From positions 1,612,001 through 1,676,000 of the forward strand of contig NZ_JACFXW010000001.1 of NCBI RefSeq assembly GCF_014158035.1: DNA of 64,000 nucleotides, in the 5' to 3' direction. Both the position numbers and the translations under genes were made by a program. The stretch comes from Rhizobium sp. G21. Its GTDB lineage: Bacteria; Pseudomonadota; Alphaproteobacteria; Rhizobiales; Rhizobiaceae. Below, in pieces: positions 18,864 to 28,850 of this stretch. Each line of letters opens with the position of its first letter. Within the stretch, counting starts at the first letter, position 1. Below the pieces are notes generated by a model, which saw nothing but the letters and a program-made list of their open reading frames with translations, searched no databases and was not told the DNA's origin.

Positions 18864-19895
18864 ATGTTCGACTTCGACAGTTTTGAGACCACGTCTGCGA
18901 GCACGCTGACGCCGCCGGAAAAGGCGGCGGCGGTTCTGCTCGCCATGGGCAGACAGGTCGCAGGAAAATTACTTAAATATTTTACTCAAGCCGAATTGCA
19001 GGTCATCATCCACTCGGCCCAGCGGCTGCGTCAGATTCCGCCGAACGAATTGATCGACCTCGTCAACGAGTTCGAGGATCTGTTCACCGAAGGCGCCGGC
19101 CTTATGGACAACGCCAAGGCGATCGAAGGCATTCTCGAAGAGGGCCTGACGCCCGATGAAGTCGACGGCCTGCTCGGCCGGCGCGCCGCCTTCCAGGCTT
19201 ACGAAACGACGATCTGGGAGCAACTGGAAAGCGCAGAACCGGCATTCGTCGCCAAATATCTGATCAACGAGCATCCGCAGACCATCGCCTATATCATGTC
19301 GATGATGCCGTCCTCGGCCGGCGCGAAGGTGCTGCTGGAAATGCCGGAAGCGCGCCGCGCCGATATTCTAAACCGAACGGTCAACCTCAGGGACGTCAAT
19401 CCCAAGGCCGTCCAGGTGATCGAGAACCGCGTGCAGGACATCATCCGCGACCTCAACGCCGAGCGCAACGCGCCGGGCACCATGAAGGTGGCGGAACTGA
19501 TGAACGAACTCGAGAAGAACCAGGTGGAAAACCTGCTCGATTCGCTCGAAGCCATCAGCCAGGAAGCCGCAAAGAAGGTGCGCCCGAAGATCTTCCTGTT
19601 CGAAGATCTGTTGGTCATGCCGCAGCGCAGCCGCGTCATGCTGTTCAACGACATCGCCGGCGACGTCATCACGATGGCGTTGCGCGGCGCATCGATGGAC
19701 ATCCGCGAAGCCGTGCTGTCCTCGATCGGCGCGCGTCAGCGCCGCATGATCGAATCGGATCTCGGCGCGCCCGACACGACGGCCAATCCGCGGACGATCG
19801 CGATCGCCCGTCGTTCGATTGCGCAAGAGGCGATTCGGCTCGCCGCCAACGGCCAGATCCAGCTCAAAGAATCCGGAGCGGTCGAAGCGGCCTGA
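18864..19895 (+). CDS. fliG: FliG, flagellar switch/rotor protein
   Basis: 343-residue rotor protein joining the MS ring and C ring and contacting MotA. ATG 18864 follows a GGGGAG ribosome-binding site; the open frame begins earlier inside fliN but that part is out of character. Motifs: LTPPEKAAAVLLAMGRQVAG at the N-terminus, EHPQTIAYIMSMMPSSAGAK in the middle, and the charged C-terminal torque helix near FEDLLVMPQRSRVMLF and RGASMDIREAVLSSIGARQR. Confidence 0.97.
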   Translation: MFDFDSFETTSASTLTPPEKAAAVLLAMGRQVAGKLLKYFTQAELQVIIHSAQRLRQIPPNELIDLVNEFEDLFTEGAGLMDNAKAIEGILEEGLTPDEVDGLLGRRAAFQAYETTIWEQLESAEPAFVAKYLINEHPQTIAYIMSMMPSSAGAKVLLEMPEARRADILNRTVNLRDVNPKAVQVIENRVQDIIRDLNAERNAPGTMKVAELMNELEKNQVENLLDSLEAISQEAAKKVRPKIFLFEDLLVMPQRSRVMLFNDIAGDVITMALRGASMDIREAVLSSIGARQRRMIESDLGAPDTTANPRTIAIARRSIAQEAIRLAANGQIQLKESGAVEAA

Positions 19896-19910
19896 CGAAA
19901 GTAGACGGCC

Positions 19911-20992
19911 ATGGCTGAAGACGCCGACAAAGACAGTAAAACGGAAGCGCCGACCCAGAAGCGTTACTCCGAAGCCGCCGAGAAGGGCAATGTGCCTTTC
20001 TCGCGCGAGATTACCGTCTTCGCCTCCACGCTCGGCATCTATGTCTATTTCGTATTCTTCCTGCCCAGCGGCGTCTCGAAGCTCTGGGACACGCTGCGCG
20101 GGGTGTTCGAAAAGCCGGAGCAATGGCGCTTCGAAACCGGCACCGACATCGTCGCGCTGTTCGGCCGCGTCTTCTGGGAATCGGCCGCCATCGTCACGCC
20201 GGCGTTCATCCTCATGGCGACGTTCGGCATCGCCGCCTCGATTCTACAGAATCTCCCGACACCGGTTCTCGAACGAATCGCCCCGAAATTCTCGCGTCTC
20301 AATCCGGTGAGCGGCTTCGGCCGCCTTTTCGGCATGCCCGGCATGGTCGAATTCGGCAAATCGCTGATCAAAATTCTTGTCGTCGGACTGGTGGTCGGCC
20401 TGAGCCTCAGATCGGAATATTTCAAATCGCTCGACGCGATGTATGCGGATCCAGACTTTCTCCTCAAGCGTCTGTCGTCGGATGTCAGGACGATCCTGGT
20501 CATCATCCTGTTCTCGGCGGCGATCATCGCCATCGCGGACTATTTCTGGACTCATCATCATTGGTATGAAGAGCTCAAGATGACCAAGGAGGAAGTCAAG
20601 GAAGAGCGCAAGCAGACCGACGGCGATCCGATGATCAAACAGCGTCAGCGGTCCTTCGCCCGCGATCTCGCGCGCAAACGCATGATCAGTTCGGTGCCGC
20701 GAGCGACGCTCGTGATCGCGAACCCGACCCACTATGCGGTGGCCCTGCGCTATGTGCGCGACGAGGATCCGGCTCCGGTCGTGGTCGCCAAAGGAACGGA
20801 CCTCATTGCCCTCAAAATACGCCAGGTGGCCGAAGAGAACGGCGTTCCGGTGTTCGAAGACCCCCTCTCGCTCGCTCCATGTTTGCGCAAGTCTCGGTGG
20901 ATACTGTCATCCCGCCGGTCTTCTACAAGGCCGTCGCCGAACTGATACAACGCATTTATGCGTCCAAGAATAAAGCCAGACGGGTTCACTGA
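19911..20992 (+). CDS. flhB: FlhB, export gate substrate-specificity switch (frameshifted)
   Basis: Export-gate membrane protein that autocleaves to switch export from hook to filament substrates. The N-terminus [20 protein letters not shown] and four membrane helices are followed by the cleavage motif NPTH (in [14 protein letters not shown]). At a run of five C (20862-20866) the frame leaves the expected C-terminus. Adding one C gives [20 protein letters not shown] and so on to TGA 20990-20992, about 360 residues, a normal length. Without repair the protein ends at 20945 with an unrelated tail. Probable sequence error. Confidence 0.93.
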
Positions 20993-21458
20993 AAACGATG
21001 AAAAAAGCCCTTTCTCCATCGAACACGAAAAAATCGTGGCCGAGGCGTTGCGTCCCGTTGCAACAGAACTCAGGCTGATCGACGCTGCAGACCTCGTTTC
21101 GCTGCTGCGCTACGAGCGCTGGGGCAATATCGCGGATCTCGTCAATTCAGCGGCGGAACTCTATTTCCTGCCCGGCACAATCCGCTTCGGCATCGGCGGC
21201 AATTACGAGATGGACTGGAACAAGCTGCCGCAAATCTCGCTCGACCTCGAAATCATGGCCGACGCGGTGACCGTCTATGCGCAATTGTCGCTGACCGACG
21301 AGTTGGCGGGCATCGAGATCAACCATATCGCCTTTCATGAAGCGAATGACGATCCGGATCAGGATACGGCGCTCCTCGCCGAAAGCCTGCAGCGGGCACG
21401 CTTCATCACGCCGAAAATGCAGGCGCTCGAGGCGCATCCCACCAGCGCCCTGCAATAA
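20958..21458 (+). CDS. Uncharacterised protein between flhB and visR
   Basis: 166-residue acidic, soluble-looking protein with no signal peptide or membrane segment. The 3' part is orderly ([40 protein letters not shown]). The first ATG overlaps the repaired flhB by 35 nt; a GTG near 21036 is an alternative start. It is co-oriented with and directly behind flhB, and it converges with visR. I recognise no family, so a flagellar role is inferred from position only. Confidence 0.6.
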   Translation: MRPRIKPDGFTENDEKSPFSIEHEKIVAEALRPVATELRLIDAADLVSLLRYERWGNIADLVNSAAELYFLPGTIRFGIGGNYEMDWNKLPQISLDLEIMADAVTVYAQLSLTDELAGIEINHIAFHEANDDPDQDTALLAESLQRARFITPKMQALEAHPTSALQ

Positions 21459-21475
21459 CGGCCGACATCGCGAAT

Positions 21476-22206
21476 TCAGGCGATATAGCCGAGGCGATGG
21501 CCTTGGCGATCGCCTGAATACGATTGACCGAATCGAGTTTCACCGTGGCGGACGACAGGTAGGCGTTGACCGTGTGCACGGATAGACCGAGCTGCACGGC
21601 GATCTCCTCGCTGACCAAGCCGTCTCCGGCGAGCTGCAGGCAGGCGATTTCACGGCTCGACAGCACCTCGTCGGGCGCCGATCGGCGTTCGTCGAGCGTC
21701 AAGAGATCCATCATCAACTGATGTGATCGGGCGTGCAGATCGAGAATCGTCTCCCAGGCGAGATCGAGGTAATTGGCCGAAAACACGATGAAGCCATTGC
21801 CCATCGATCCCAGTCGAACCGGAAATGCGATTCCGCAAACCGGCAGGCTGCGCTGCTTAATCCGGCTCACGAAGCCGGTGAAATCCGGCGTCTCCGCAGT
21901 CTGCGCCTCTCCCAGTCCGTTCCAAAGCAGCGGCAACGACGATGTCTCGAGATGATCGAGGAACTCCTGGCTGTAATGCTCGAGGATCGAGGCCGCGGCG
22001 ATCTGGTTGTCGGACTGGAAATTGTCGAGAATGCAGGCCAGCTTCCGCTTGCTGGGAAGACCCGAATTGTTGGTCTTGAAGACCGCGAAATTGCGGGCAT
22101 GCGCGGTGCGCTGCATGGACACCAGCCTCGGAAAGAAATCCGAACGGCTGAGCGAACGGATGTTTCGCTTGCCGCCGCCATCCATGCCGGTCTTGCCATC
22201 CTTCAC
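21476..22206 (-). CDS. visR: VisR, LuxR-type flagellar master regulator (frameshifted at 3' end)
   Basis: DNA-binding subunit of the VisN-VisR heteromer that tops the flagellar/chemotaxis regulon in rhizobia. Residues ~1-175 are the ligand-binding-like domain; the C-terminus is a LuxR helix-turn-helix (LSSREIACLQLAGDGLVSEE; VHTVNAYLSSATVKLDSVNR). As sequenced, the frame runs 70 nt further to 21406 and would overlap the convergent gene. One extra base at GG 21493-21494 instead gives AIALGYIA and stop 21476-21478, the usual end of the family. It lies 12 nt after visN. Confidence 0.88.
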
Positions 22207-22218
22207 AGGCGCCGCTCC

Positions 22219-23046
22219 TCAAACAAGATTGTGTCGCACGGCATAGGCGATCGCCTCCGATCTGGTGCGGGTGGCGGTCTTGCGCATCACGCTGGTGATA
22301 TAATTGTTGATGGTGTTCTTGGAGATGCCGATGATGGTGGCGATCTCGTCGCTCGTCTTGCCCTCGGCGATCCAGTAGAGACATTCCAGTTCGCGGTCGG
22401 TCAGATCCATGTCACGGGCGCTGCGGACCGCATCCCTGAACATGAGGCTGGCGAGGTAGCCGGCCAGAAGTCCCGTTTCCCGCAATCTCTGCTGCGACAG
22501 GATCACATCCGGCGGGCAGATGAACATCAGGCAATAGCGTGTCCGTCCGGCATTGAAGATGATCGTGCAATATTCGCGCCCCGACTGATCGGCGCCGTTC
22601 TTGTCGTCGACCAATAGGGAAAAGGCGGGGTTGAGCACGGACAGGCATTTCTCCAGCTCGGTGCTTCGCGACAGTCGCGCCAGGAGTTCGCGCCCGCGAT
22701 TGCGAACGAGGTCGAACGGCCAATTTGAGGAAATGATGTTGTCGAGACCGGCTTCGCTGTTCAATTCATGACGGGCCAGCAGATACCCCTCCGCTCCGAC
22801 ATAGTCGCAGAGCGCCATTGCCGCGGAGGCGACGTCCTGGGCCGATATGCTTCTGTTCAAACGGTCCAGCATCTGGTCCGCGCTGATCGTGCCATTCACA
22901 TGCGCCCGGACCGAGCCCGACGCTTCTGTCAACGATCCGCTGTCGCTTTTAGCGGTCACTTCACCACCCGGTCGGTTGCCGCGGGCCCGCGAAGAAAACG
23001 CTGCCCCGTTCATTGTCGTCATCACGATAGATCCGAACGCCTTCAT
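22219..23046 (-). CDS. visN: VisN, LuxR-type flagellar master regulator
   Basis: 275-residue partner of VisR with an N-terminal autoinducer-binding-like domain (residues ~60-200) and a C-terminal LuxR HTH (DLTDRELECLYWIAEGKTSD; GISKNTINNYITSVMRKTAT). It is placed directly after fliF and before visR, exactly as in Sinorhizobium; the N/R assignment rests on that order. The true start may be one of the internal ATGs (MTTMNGAAF), since the first 30 residues look nonconserved. Confidence 0.88.
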   Translation of the reverse strand: MKAFGSIVMTTMNGAAFSSRARGNRPGGEVTAKSDSGSLTEASGSVRAHVNGTISADQMLDRLNRSISAQDVASAAMALCDYVGAEGYLLARHELNSEAGLDNIISSNWPFDLVRNRGRELLARLSRSTELEKCLSVLNPAFSLLVDDKNGADQSGREYCTIIFNAGRTRYCLMFICPPDVILSQQRLRETGLLAGYLASLMFRDAVRSARDMDLTDRELECLYWIAEGKTSDEIATIIGISKNTINNYITSVMRKTATRTRSEAIAYAVRHNLV

Positions 23047-23141
23047 GGTGAAACTGATTCGACCCCGAATACAATTTTTTAATCCTCCGGCTCAAGTAGC
23101 CTCACGATTTTCAGTGGTTTCCGAAGCCGCTGCAAACAGAA

Positions 23142-23164
23142 AACGCCGGCGCGAGGCCGGCGTT
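23142..23164 (-). terminator. Terminator behind fliF
   Basis: AACGCCGGC / GCCGGCGTT inverted repeat with a five-base loop, followed on the minus strand by TTTCTGTTT-like T-rich sequence. It lies between the fliF stop and the visN start. Confidence 0.75.
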
Positions 23165-23186
23165 ATTGTCGTTTCGATTTTTTGGG

Positions 23187-24896
23187 TTAGGCCGCTTGTT
23201 CCGGAATCGCCCACTTGCGGAGAATTTTGGCGGCTCTTTCTTCGCTGATCTCCACCATGCGGCCCAGTCGGCGCTCGGGACCTTCCTTGACCCGCTTGGC
23301 GAGTCCGGAGCCGTCGTCCTCTCCGGGGTTGAGGATGTCGTCGGTCGAATCGAAGCCGAAGTCGGAACCGAAGCCGTCCATGAGAGTGGCGCCCGGTCCG
23401 CCGACCGTCGGCGGCGAGAAGTCCGGCAGTTCCAGTCCGGCGCTTTCGCCGATGGGAACCGAGCCAGGGGCGCCGAGGGCCGCCGCGCCGAGTTCGGGAC
23501 CGCCGATCGCCTTGATGAGCGGACGGAAGCCGAGCCAGACGATGAGGAAGGCGACGGCGACGAAGGCCAGCGCGTTGATCATGGTGCCCATGTTGCGCAT
23601 GAAGATGTCCGCGAAGGATTCGGACGTCGCCGCTTCGTTCAGCAACTGGTTGTCGAGGAAGTCGATCGCCGAAACATTCACCACGTCGCCGCGCGTCGAA
23701 TCGATGCCTGCCGCCGAGGTGACGATCTTCTGCATTTCCGCGACGATCTTGTCGAACTTCGCCTGATCGAAAGGCTCGCCGGCTAGCTTGGCGATGCGGC
23801 CGCGATTGACGACCACGGCGATCGACAGCTTGTCGATCGTATAGCCGTTGCGAACGGTGGCGACGGTCTTCTGGTTGATCTCGTAGTTGGTCTGTTCTTC
23901 CTTCTTGTTCGCCTGATCCGACGACTTCGGTCCGGCGCCGGCGCTCTCGTTGCCCTGGGGAACGTTCTGTTCGACCGTCGTCGCCTGCTCCTGGGACACC
24001 TGTTCGGACTTCTGGTCCTCCTTGGTGACGCGAACGGAGCGTTCGACCTTGGATTCGGGGTCGAAGATGGTTTCCTGGATCTGCTGGGCGTCTGTATTGA
24101 GCTTGGCGGTCACCGACGCGCGGAAATTGTCCATGCCGAGGAAAGGCGCCAGCGCATTGTCGATCTTGCTTTCGATTTCCTGCTGGACGTTCTGAACGAT
24201 GCCGAGCGAGCGGTTCAGGGAACTGCTGGACGGATCGTCGCCGGATGCGAGCAGTTGGCCGGCCGAATCGAGGATGGTGACGTCGTCGACGTTCAGGCCC
24301 GGAACGGCGGAGGCCACCAGATGCCGAATGGAGGCCGCGGCCTGGCGGCCGACCTGTTCGGAGGCGCGAATCATGACGGACGCCGTCGGCTTCTGTTCCG
24401 ACTGGCGGAAGGAGCCTCGATCGGCCATGACGATGTGAACGCGCGCGGCGTTGATGCCGTTGATGGTTTGGATGGTGCGGCCGATTTCGCCTTCCAACGC
24501 CCGAACCCGGGTGACTTCCTGCATGAAGGAGGTCAGGCCGAGCGATCCGACATTGTCGAACAATTCGTAGCCGGCGTTGGCGGAATTCGGAAGGCCGCGT
24601 TCGGCGAGAAACAGTCTCGCTTTTCCGGTCTGGCCGACGGGCACGGAGATTGAGCCGCCATCGGTTCCGACCTGATAGTCGAGCCCGCCTTCGGCGAGCG
24701 CGATTCCCACCTGATTGAGATCGGAAGCTTCGAGACCAACATAGAGGGTTTCATACCCTGGCTTGTTGACATAGTAGCTGCCGACGAGGATCGCCAGGAG
24801 GGTCAATCCGAAGATTGCGCCCAGGGCCACGAGCTTGGTCATGCCCAGCGACGTCAGGTTCTTGAGTATAGCTGTAAGCTGATTCAACAGATTCAT
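23187..24896 (-). CDS. fliF: FliF, MS-ring protein
   Basis: 569-residue inner-membrane ring protein. Two membrane helices flank the periplasmic YscJ/FliF domains: LVALGAIFGLTLLAILVGSY near residue 25 and NALAFVAVAFLIVWLGFRPL near residue 440. Motifs include KPGYETLYVGLEASDLNQVG and AARVHIVMADRGSFRQSEQK. The C-terminus (ERAAKILRKWAIPEQAA) is the FliG-binding tail. Complete, without a frameshift. Confidence 0.97.
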   Translation of the reverse strand: MNLLNQLTAILKNLTSLGMTKLVALGAIFGLTLLAILVGSYYVNKPGYETLYVGLEASDLNQVGIALAEGGLDYQVGTDGGSISVPVGQTGKARLFLAERGLPNSANAGYELFDNVGSLGLTSFMQEVTRVRALEGEIGRTIQTINGINAARVHIVMADRGSFRQSEQKPTASVMIRASEQVGRQAAASIRHLVASAVPGLNVDDVTILDSAGQLLASGDDPSSSSLNRSLGIVQNVQQEIESKIDNALAPFLGMDNFRASVTAKLNTDAQQIQETIFDPESKVERSVRVTKEDQKSEQVSQEQATTVEQNVPQGNESAGAGPKSSDQANKKEEQTNYEINQKTVATVRNGYTIDKLSIAVVVNRGRIAKLAGEPFDQAKFDKIVAEMQKIVTSAAGIDSTRGDVVNVSAIDFLDNQLLNEAATSESFADIFMRNMGTMINALAFVAVAFLIVWLGFRPLIKAIGGPELGAAALGAPGSVPIGESAGLELPDFSPPTVGGPGATLMDGFGSDFGFDSTDDILNPGEDDGSGLAKRVKEGPERRLGRMVEISEERAAKILRKWAIPEQAA

Positions 24897-25052
24897 TCTG
24901 TTCCCGCGAAGTTAAGCGCCACGAGGTCAAGGTATCATTCCTTGCCTACACTCTATGGCTTCAAACTTGCGCGAGGGTGATGTCGGGAGGTCAGCGGCCT
25001 CCGGATCTCCTACCCATTTTTCGCCCTTCCCCACGGGCCCGCATCAGCGGCG

Positions 25053-25442
25053 TCAGAACAGATCGCAGTCTCCCGCGGTCTTGATGATCGGCTGTGAATG
25101 GCCGCGGCGAGTGCCTCCGGAAAGGGCGCGCTGCATGTCCGCCAGCTTGACCAGGTTGAGCGCCGTGGTGATGTCGACCAAGGTTTCCTCCGGGATGGAC
25201 GCCGTCACCGTATCGATGAACTCCGCGAGACCGCGGGTTTTCTGGACCGCGAGATCGATGCCCTGCAGAACCATCATGCGATCGGCCGCGTCCATGAAGT
25301 CCACGCCGTTCGAATTGGTCAGGAAGGGTTCGATGCGTTCGATCAGATAGGCGACGTCGTGCAGTTCGGAAACCACCCGCATCAGGATTTCTGGCAGCGA
25401 CTCTTCGATCTCGGCCGTATGCGATACTACACTCGAATGCAT
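25053..25442 (-). CDS. cheT: CheT, small rhizobial chemotaxis-operon protein
   Basis: 129-residue, mostly helical protein (PEILMRVVSELHDVAYLIER; GIDLAVQKTRGLAEFIDTVT). It is the last gene of the che operon behind cheD, the position of cheT in Sinorhizobium. ATG 25442 (MHSSVVSHTAEIEESLP) is the only sensible start; a longer frame to 25967 is antisense-like overlap with cheD. Its biochemical role is not established from the sequence. Confidence 0.75.
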   Translation of the reverse strand: MHSSVVSHTAEIEESLPEILMRVVSELHDVAYLIERIEPFLTNSNGVDFMDAADRMMVLQGIDLAVQKTRGLAEFIDTVTASIPEETLVDITTALNLVKLADMQRALSGGTRRGHSQPIIKTAGDCDLF

Positions 25443-25459
25443 GGCGTGATCCTTCCAGA

Positions 25460-26008
25460 TCAGAAAAACTCGATCGACGACTCGGCGGGCTTCGGCGCTG
25501 GCACGGGGCGCGTTTCGAGCTGCACGGTCCGCTGCGTTTCGGCGCCGGTCAGCGCATATTGACGTGCCCGGCCGGAGACCGGCCAGAATTCGAGCTTGCG
25601 ACCGGCGTCGCCGCCGGTCGACGCGCCTGCAATCTTGATGCCTTCGTCCTTGAGGAAGCGCATCGCGAATTCCGCGTTCTGCTGGCCGACATTCGAAAAG
25701 GACGCGATCGTCTTGGCGCCGCCGAAGATTTTCGCTTCGAGACGGTCGCGACGGGCGCCCTGCTTCAGCAGGCCGTTGATCAGCAGTTCCATCAGATGCA
25801 CGCCGTAGCGGGATACGTCGCCGCCCTGCGCCATGGCCTCGGCGGAGCCGGGAAGGAGAAAGTGGTTCATACCACCGACGCCGACCACCGGATCGCGCAG
25901 ACAGGCGGCGACGCAGGAGCCGAGCACGGTGGACAGAACCACATCCGGATCGCGCGAGACTTTCCACTCGCCTTGGATTACGTGAACTCGCTTGAAGCCA
26001 TCGCTCAT
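25460..26008 (-). CDS. cheD: CheD, chemoreceptor glutamine deamidase
   Basis: 182-residue enzyme deamidating glutamines on methyl-accepting receptors. The active-site Cys is in [16 protein letters not shown] and the His in [10 protein letters not shown], both at normal positions. [20 protein letters not shown] and [10 protein letters not shown] are family motifs. The C-terminal ~30 residues are a Pro-rich extension. The start overlaps the cheY2 stop by 4 nt. Confidence 0.95.
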   Translation of the reverse strand: MSDGFKRVHVIQGEWKVSRDPDVVLSTVLGSCVAACLRDPVVGVGGMNHFLLPGSAEAMAQGGDVSRYGVHLMELLINGLLKQGARRDRLEAKIFGGAKTIASFSNVGQQNAEFAMRFLKDEGIKIAGASTGGDAGRKLEFWPVSGRARQYALTGAETQRTVQLETRPVPAPKPAESSIEFF

Positions 26009-26394
26009 TTCAGGGATCCGAACACAGCCTCGATGGCCGCTTTCATCTTTTCGATGGTGAAAGGCTTGGCCAGGACGTTGTTGGCTCCCATCTGCGCCGC
26101 TTTCTGGACGAGCGCGCGGTCGCCCTGGGCGGTCAGAATGATGAAGGCAGCCTTCTTCGTGGCCGGGTTCGAACGGACGGCCTGCAGAAGTCCCAGGCCA
26201 TCCATCTTCGGCATGTTGAAGTCCGAGATGACCAGGTGGTGAGGCTGCTGGGCCATGATCTGTGCGCCCTGTTGCCCGTCGCCGGCTGCCGTAATCTGCT
26301 TGAACCCGAGCTGGGTCAAAGCGTCACTGAGAAGCAAGCGGCTCGTTACCTGATCATCGACAATAAGGACTTTGATTTTTTCAGCGATAGACAT
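26005..26394 (-). CDS. cheY: CheY2, chemotaxis response regulator
   Basis: 129-residue single receiver domain. Acidic pair DD in [10 protein letters not shown], phosphoacceptor Asp58 ([12 protein letters not shown]), Thr in IILTAQGD and Lys in VLAKPF are all present. By operon position (behind cheB, before cheD) it corresponds to Sinorhizobium CheY2, the regulator that acts on the motor. ATG 26394 overlaps the repaired cheB stop by one base (TGATG), which decides the start. Confidence 0.93.
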   Translation of the reverse strand: MSIAEKIKVLIVDDQVTSRLLLSDALTQLGFKQITAAGDGQQGAQIMAQQPHHLVISDFNMPKMDGLGLLQAVRSNPATKKAAFIILTAQGDRALVQKAAQMGANNVLAKPFTIEKMKAAIEAVFGSLK

Positions 26395-27450
26395 CAGTCG
26401 CTCCCTTCTTTTCGGGCGGCAGTAAGTTTCAATATTTCTTCCCCGATGGCCGTCAGCGGAAGCTGCGTTTCCACAGCGCCGAGTTCGAAAGCACGCGGGG
26501 CATTCCATAGACCACGCAGGTCTTTTCATTCTGGCCGACGGTGCGCGCTCCGGCGTGACGCATCTTCAGTAGTCCCGATGCGCCGTCGCGGCCCATGCCG
26601 GTCAGGATGACGCCCACCGCGTTGCGTCCGGCAAGTTCGGCCACCGAATCGAACAGGACGTCGACCGAGGGGCGATGTCCGTTGACCGGCGGCTTCTCCA
26701 GCAGACGGCACACGGGCGCGTGGGCGTTTGCGACCGTCATGTGACGCTCGCCCCCGGAGCAAGATAAACGCGGCCGATTTCGAGCCGGGCTCCATCGGTC
26801 GCTTCCTGCACCTGAGGCGCACAGAGGCGGTTCAACCTTTCCGCGAAACTTTTCGTAAAGGTTGACGGCATGTGCTGGGTTATGACAGTCGGCGGGCAAT
26901 TAACCGGAAATTTCTTAAGAACTTCTATCAGAGCCTCCACGCCGCCTGTGGAAGATCCGATCGCCACGACCTTGCGTCCGACCCGGTAGTCCGACGGTAC
27001 TGCATTGATGTTGGCGGCCGGCGCCGGGTTCGCCGGTTTGCGCATGTATTGATAGCGATAGCTCGACTTGGCCGCCGCCTTGACCTTGTCGATCAGTTCA
27101 TGGAACGGACGCGTATCGCCGGGAGCCGGCTTGCCGATGCAATCGAACGCGCCGATCTCCAAAGCCGCGATGGTGGCTTCCGCGCCGCGATGCGTCAGCG
27201 ACGACACCATGATCACCGGCATGGGGCGAAGCTTCATGATCTTTTCGAGAAAATCGAGCCCGTTCATGTCGGGCATTTCGATGTCGAGGGTCACGACGTC
27301 GGGATTGAGTTCCTTGATGGCGGCGCGCGCCTCCATGGCGTCGCGGGCCTGCCCGATCACATTCACGTCGGGGTCGGAATTCAACACGGCCGAAATCAGC
27401 CCCCGCATCGTGGGAGAGTCGTCGACGACGAGTACGCGTGCTGGCGCCAT
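26394..27450 (-). CDS. cheB: CheB, receptor methylesterase (two frameshifts)
   Basis: Receptor adaptation enzyme with an N-terminal receiver (Asp56 in [12 protein letters not shown]) and a C-terminal methylesterase domain. The catalytic Ser ([12 protein letters not shown]) and His ([10 protein letters not shown]) are in the first frame. The catalytic Asp ([12 protein letters not shown]) lies beyond a break at five C (26752-26756). A second break at AAA 26488-26490 precedes the C-terminus ([12 protein letters not shown] in the repaired frame), which ends at 26394. The repaired length is about 352 residues, normal. As sequenced the protein would end at 26737 without its catalytic Asp. Confidence 0.92.
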
Positions 27451-28350
27451 CAGGTCTTCCTCCCCCTGACTTGCCGATGAACTTGTAGGTCGTGATTCCG
27501 GTATTGTCGAAGAAGGCCTTGGCCTCGCCCGATACGCGCTCGGAATGACCGATATAGAGATGACCGCCGTCGGTGAGAAGATCGGAGAAACGGTTCCAGA
27601 TGCGGACCTGGGTCGGTTCGTCGAAATAGATCACCACATTGCGGCAGAAGATCACGTCGAACTTGCCCTTGAACGGCCAATTGGCCATGAGGTTGAGCTC
27701 GTTATAGGTGATCAGCCGCTTGACGGTGTCGCTGACCTGCCATTTCTGCTTGCCGTCGATATTCACCTCGGAGAAATACTGCTTGCGCATCTGCGGGCTG
27801 ACGGTCTCGAGCGAACTGGCGTCATAGGCTCCGAGCCGGGCCGCGGCGAGAATCTTCGGATCGATATCGGTGGCGAGGATCTTGAAGTCGTAGTCGGCGA
27901 TGTTCGGCATCACCGACAGCGCCGTCAACGCGATCGAATAGGGCTCCTGGCCATCCGAGGAGGCGGCGGACCAGATGCGCGCGCGTCCGCCCGATTTCAA
28001 GCGGCTGATCATGCCCGGCAGAACTTCGGTGCGCAGATGGTCGAAATGGTGGTTTTCACGAAAGAATCGCGTGAAGTTGGTCGTCAGGAAAGACAGCATT
28101 TCGCGGCGCTCGGCCGCGCCGTTCGGCGACGACACGAGTTCGCAATAGGTGCGGAAATCCCGAAGGCCCAGTTGCCGGATATGCTTGGACAGCCGCGAAT
28201 AGACGAGCGAAGCCTTGGTCTCGTTGAGATAGATGCCCGCATCCGAATAGATCATCGCGGCGATCTCGGAGAGATCGCGGCGCGTCAACGGGAACTCACC
28301 CCTGCGAGGATCTCTTCCTGATTACGGCGCGGGTCAATGGCTAAACTCAT
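27450..28350 (-). CDS. cheR: CheR, receptor methyltransferase (two frameshifts)
   Basis: SAM-dependent glutamate methyltransferase for chemoreceptors. The body is clear: [33 protein letters not shown] (SAM site), [17 protein letters not shown]. The natural start is ATG 28350, 2 nt after cheW; the N-terminus ([17 protein letters not shown]) joins the body only if one base is added at CCCC 28299-28302. At the 3' end one base added at five C (27462-27466) gives a TGA overlapping the cheB ATG by one base. Repaired length is about 300 residues, normal. As sequenced the frame runs on into cheB. Confidence 0.92.
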
Positions 28351-28352
28351 GG

Positions 28353-28820
28353 TCACGCAGCTTCGCTTTCACTCTCGTGGAACAGGGCTTCCAGTTCCAT
28401 CAGGCAGATCATTCTCCCTTCGATCGCGATGATGCCGCGAGCAAAGGATCGTTCGAGATCGGAGGCGATCTCCGGCGTTGGCTGGATCAGGTCGTCCGTC
28501 ACCGTGAGGATGTCGGACACCGCGTCCACCAGCAGACCAACGATCTTGTCCCTCATCTGGGCCACGATGATGACGTGGCGCGCTGTAGGTTCGGCCGGCT
28601 TCATGCCCAGCCGGGCCGAGAGATCGATGATCGGCAGGACTGCCCCGCGCAGGTTGATCACTCCGCGCATGTAAGACGGCGTGTGCGGCATGGGGGTGGC
28701 AGGCGTCCATCCACGGATTTCGCGGACGGACATGATGTTCACGGTAAACTCCTGATCGCCGATCCGGAATGCGATGAGCTCGCGACCTTGCTGCGAAATG
28801 GCTTTTGCTGTGTACGACAT
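28353..28820 (-). CDS. cheW: CheW, receptor-kinase coupling protein
   Basis: 155-residue SH3-fold adaptor linking CheA to receptors. Motifs: [54 protein letters not shown]. Complete. It lies between cheA and cheR in the operon, 30 nt after cheA. Confidence 0.97.
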   Translation of the reverse strand: MSYTAKAISQQGRELIAFRIGDQEFTVNIMSVREIRGWTPATPMPHTPSYMRGVINLRGAVLPIIDLSARLGMKPAEPTARHVIIVAQMRDKIVGLLVDAVSDILTVTDDLIQPTPEIASDLERSFARGIIAIEGRMICLMELEALFHESESEAA

Positions 28821-28850
28821 TCTGACGAACCCATACTCCTCACATCATCT

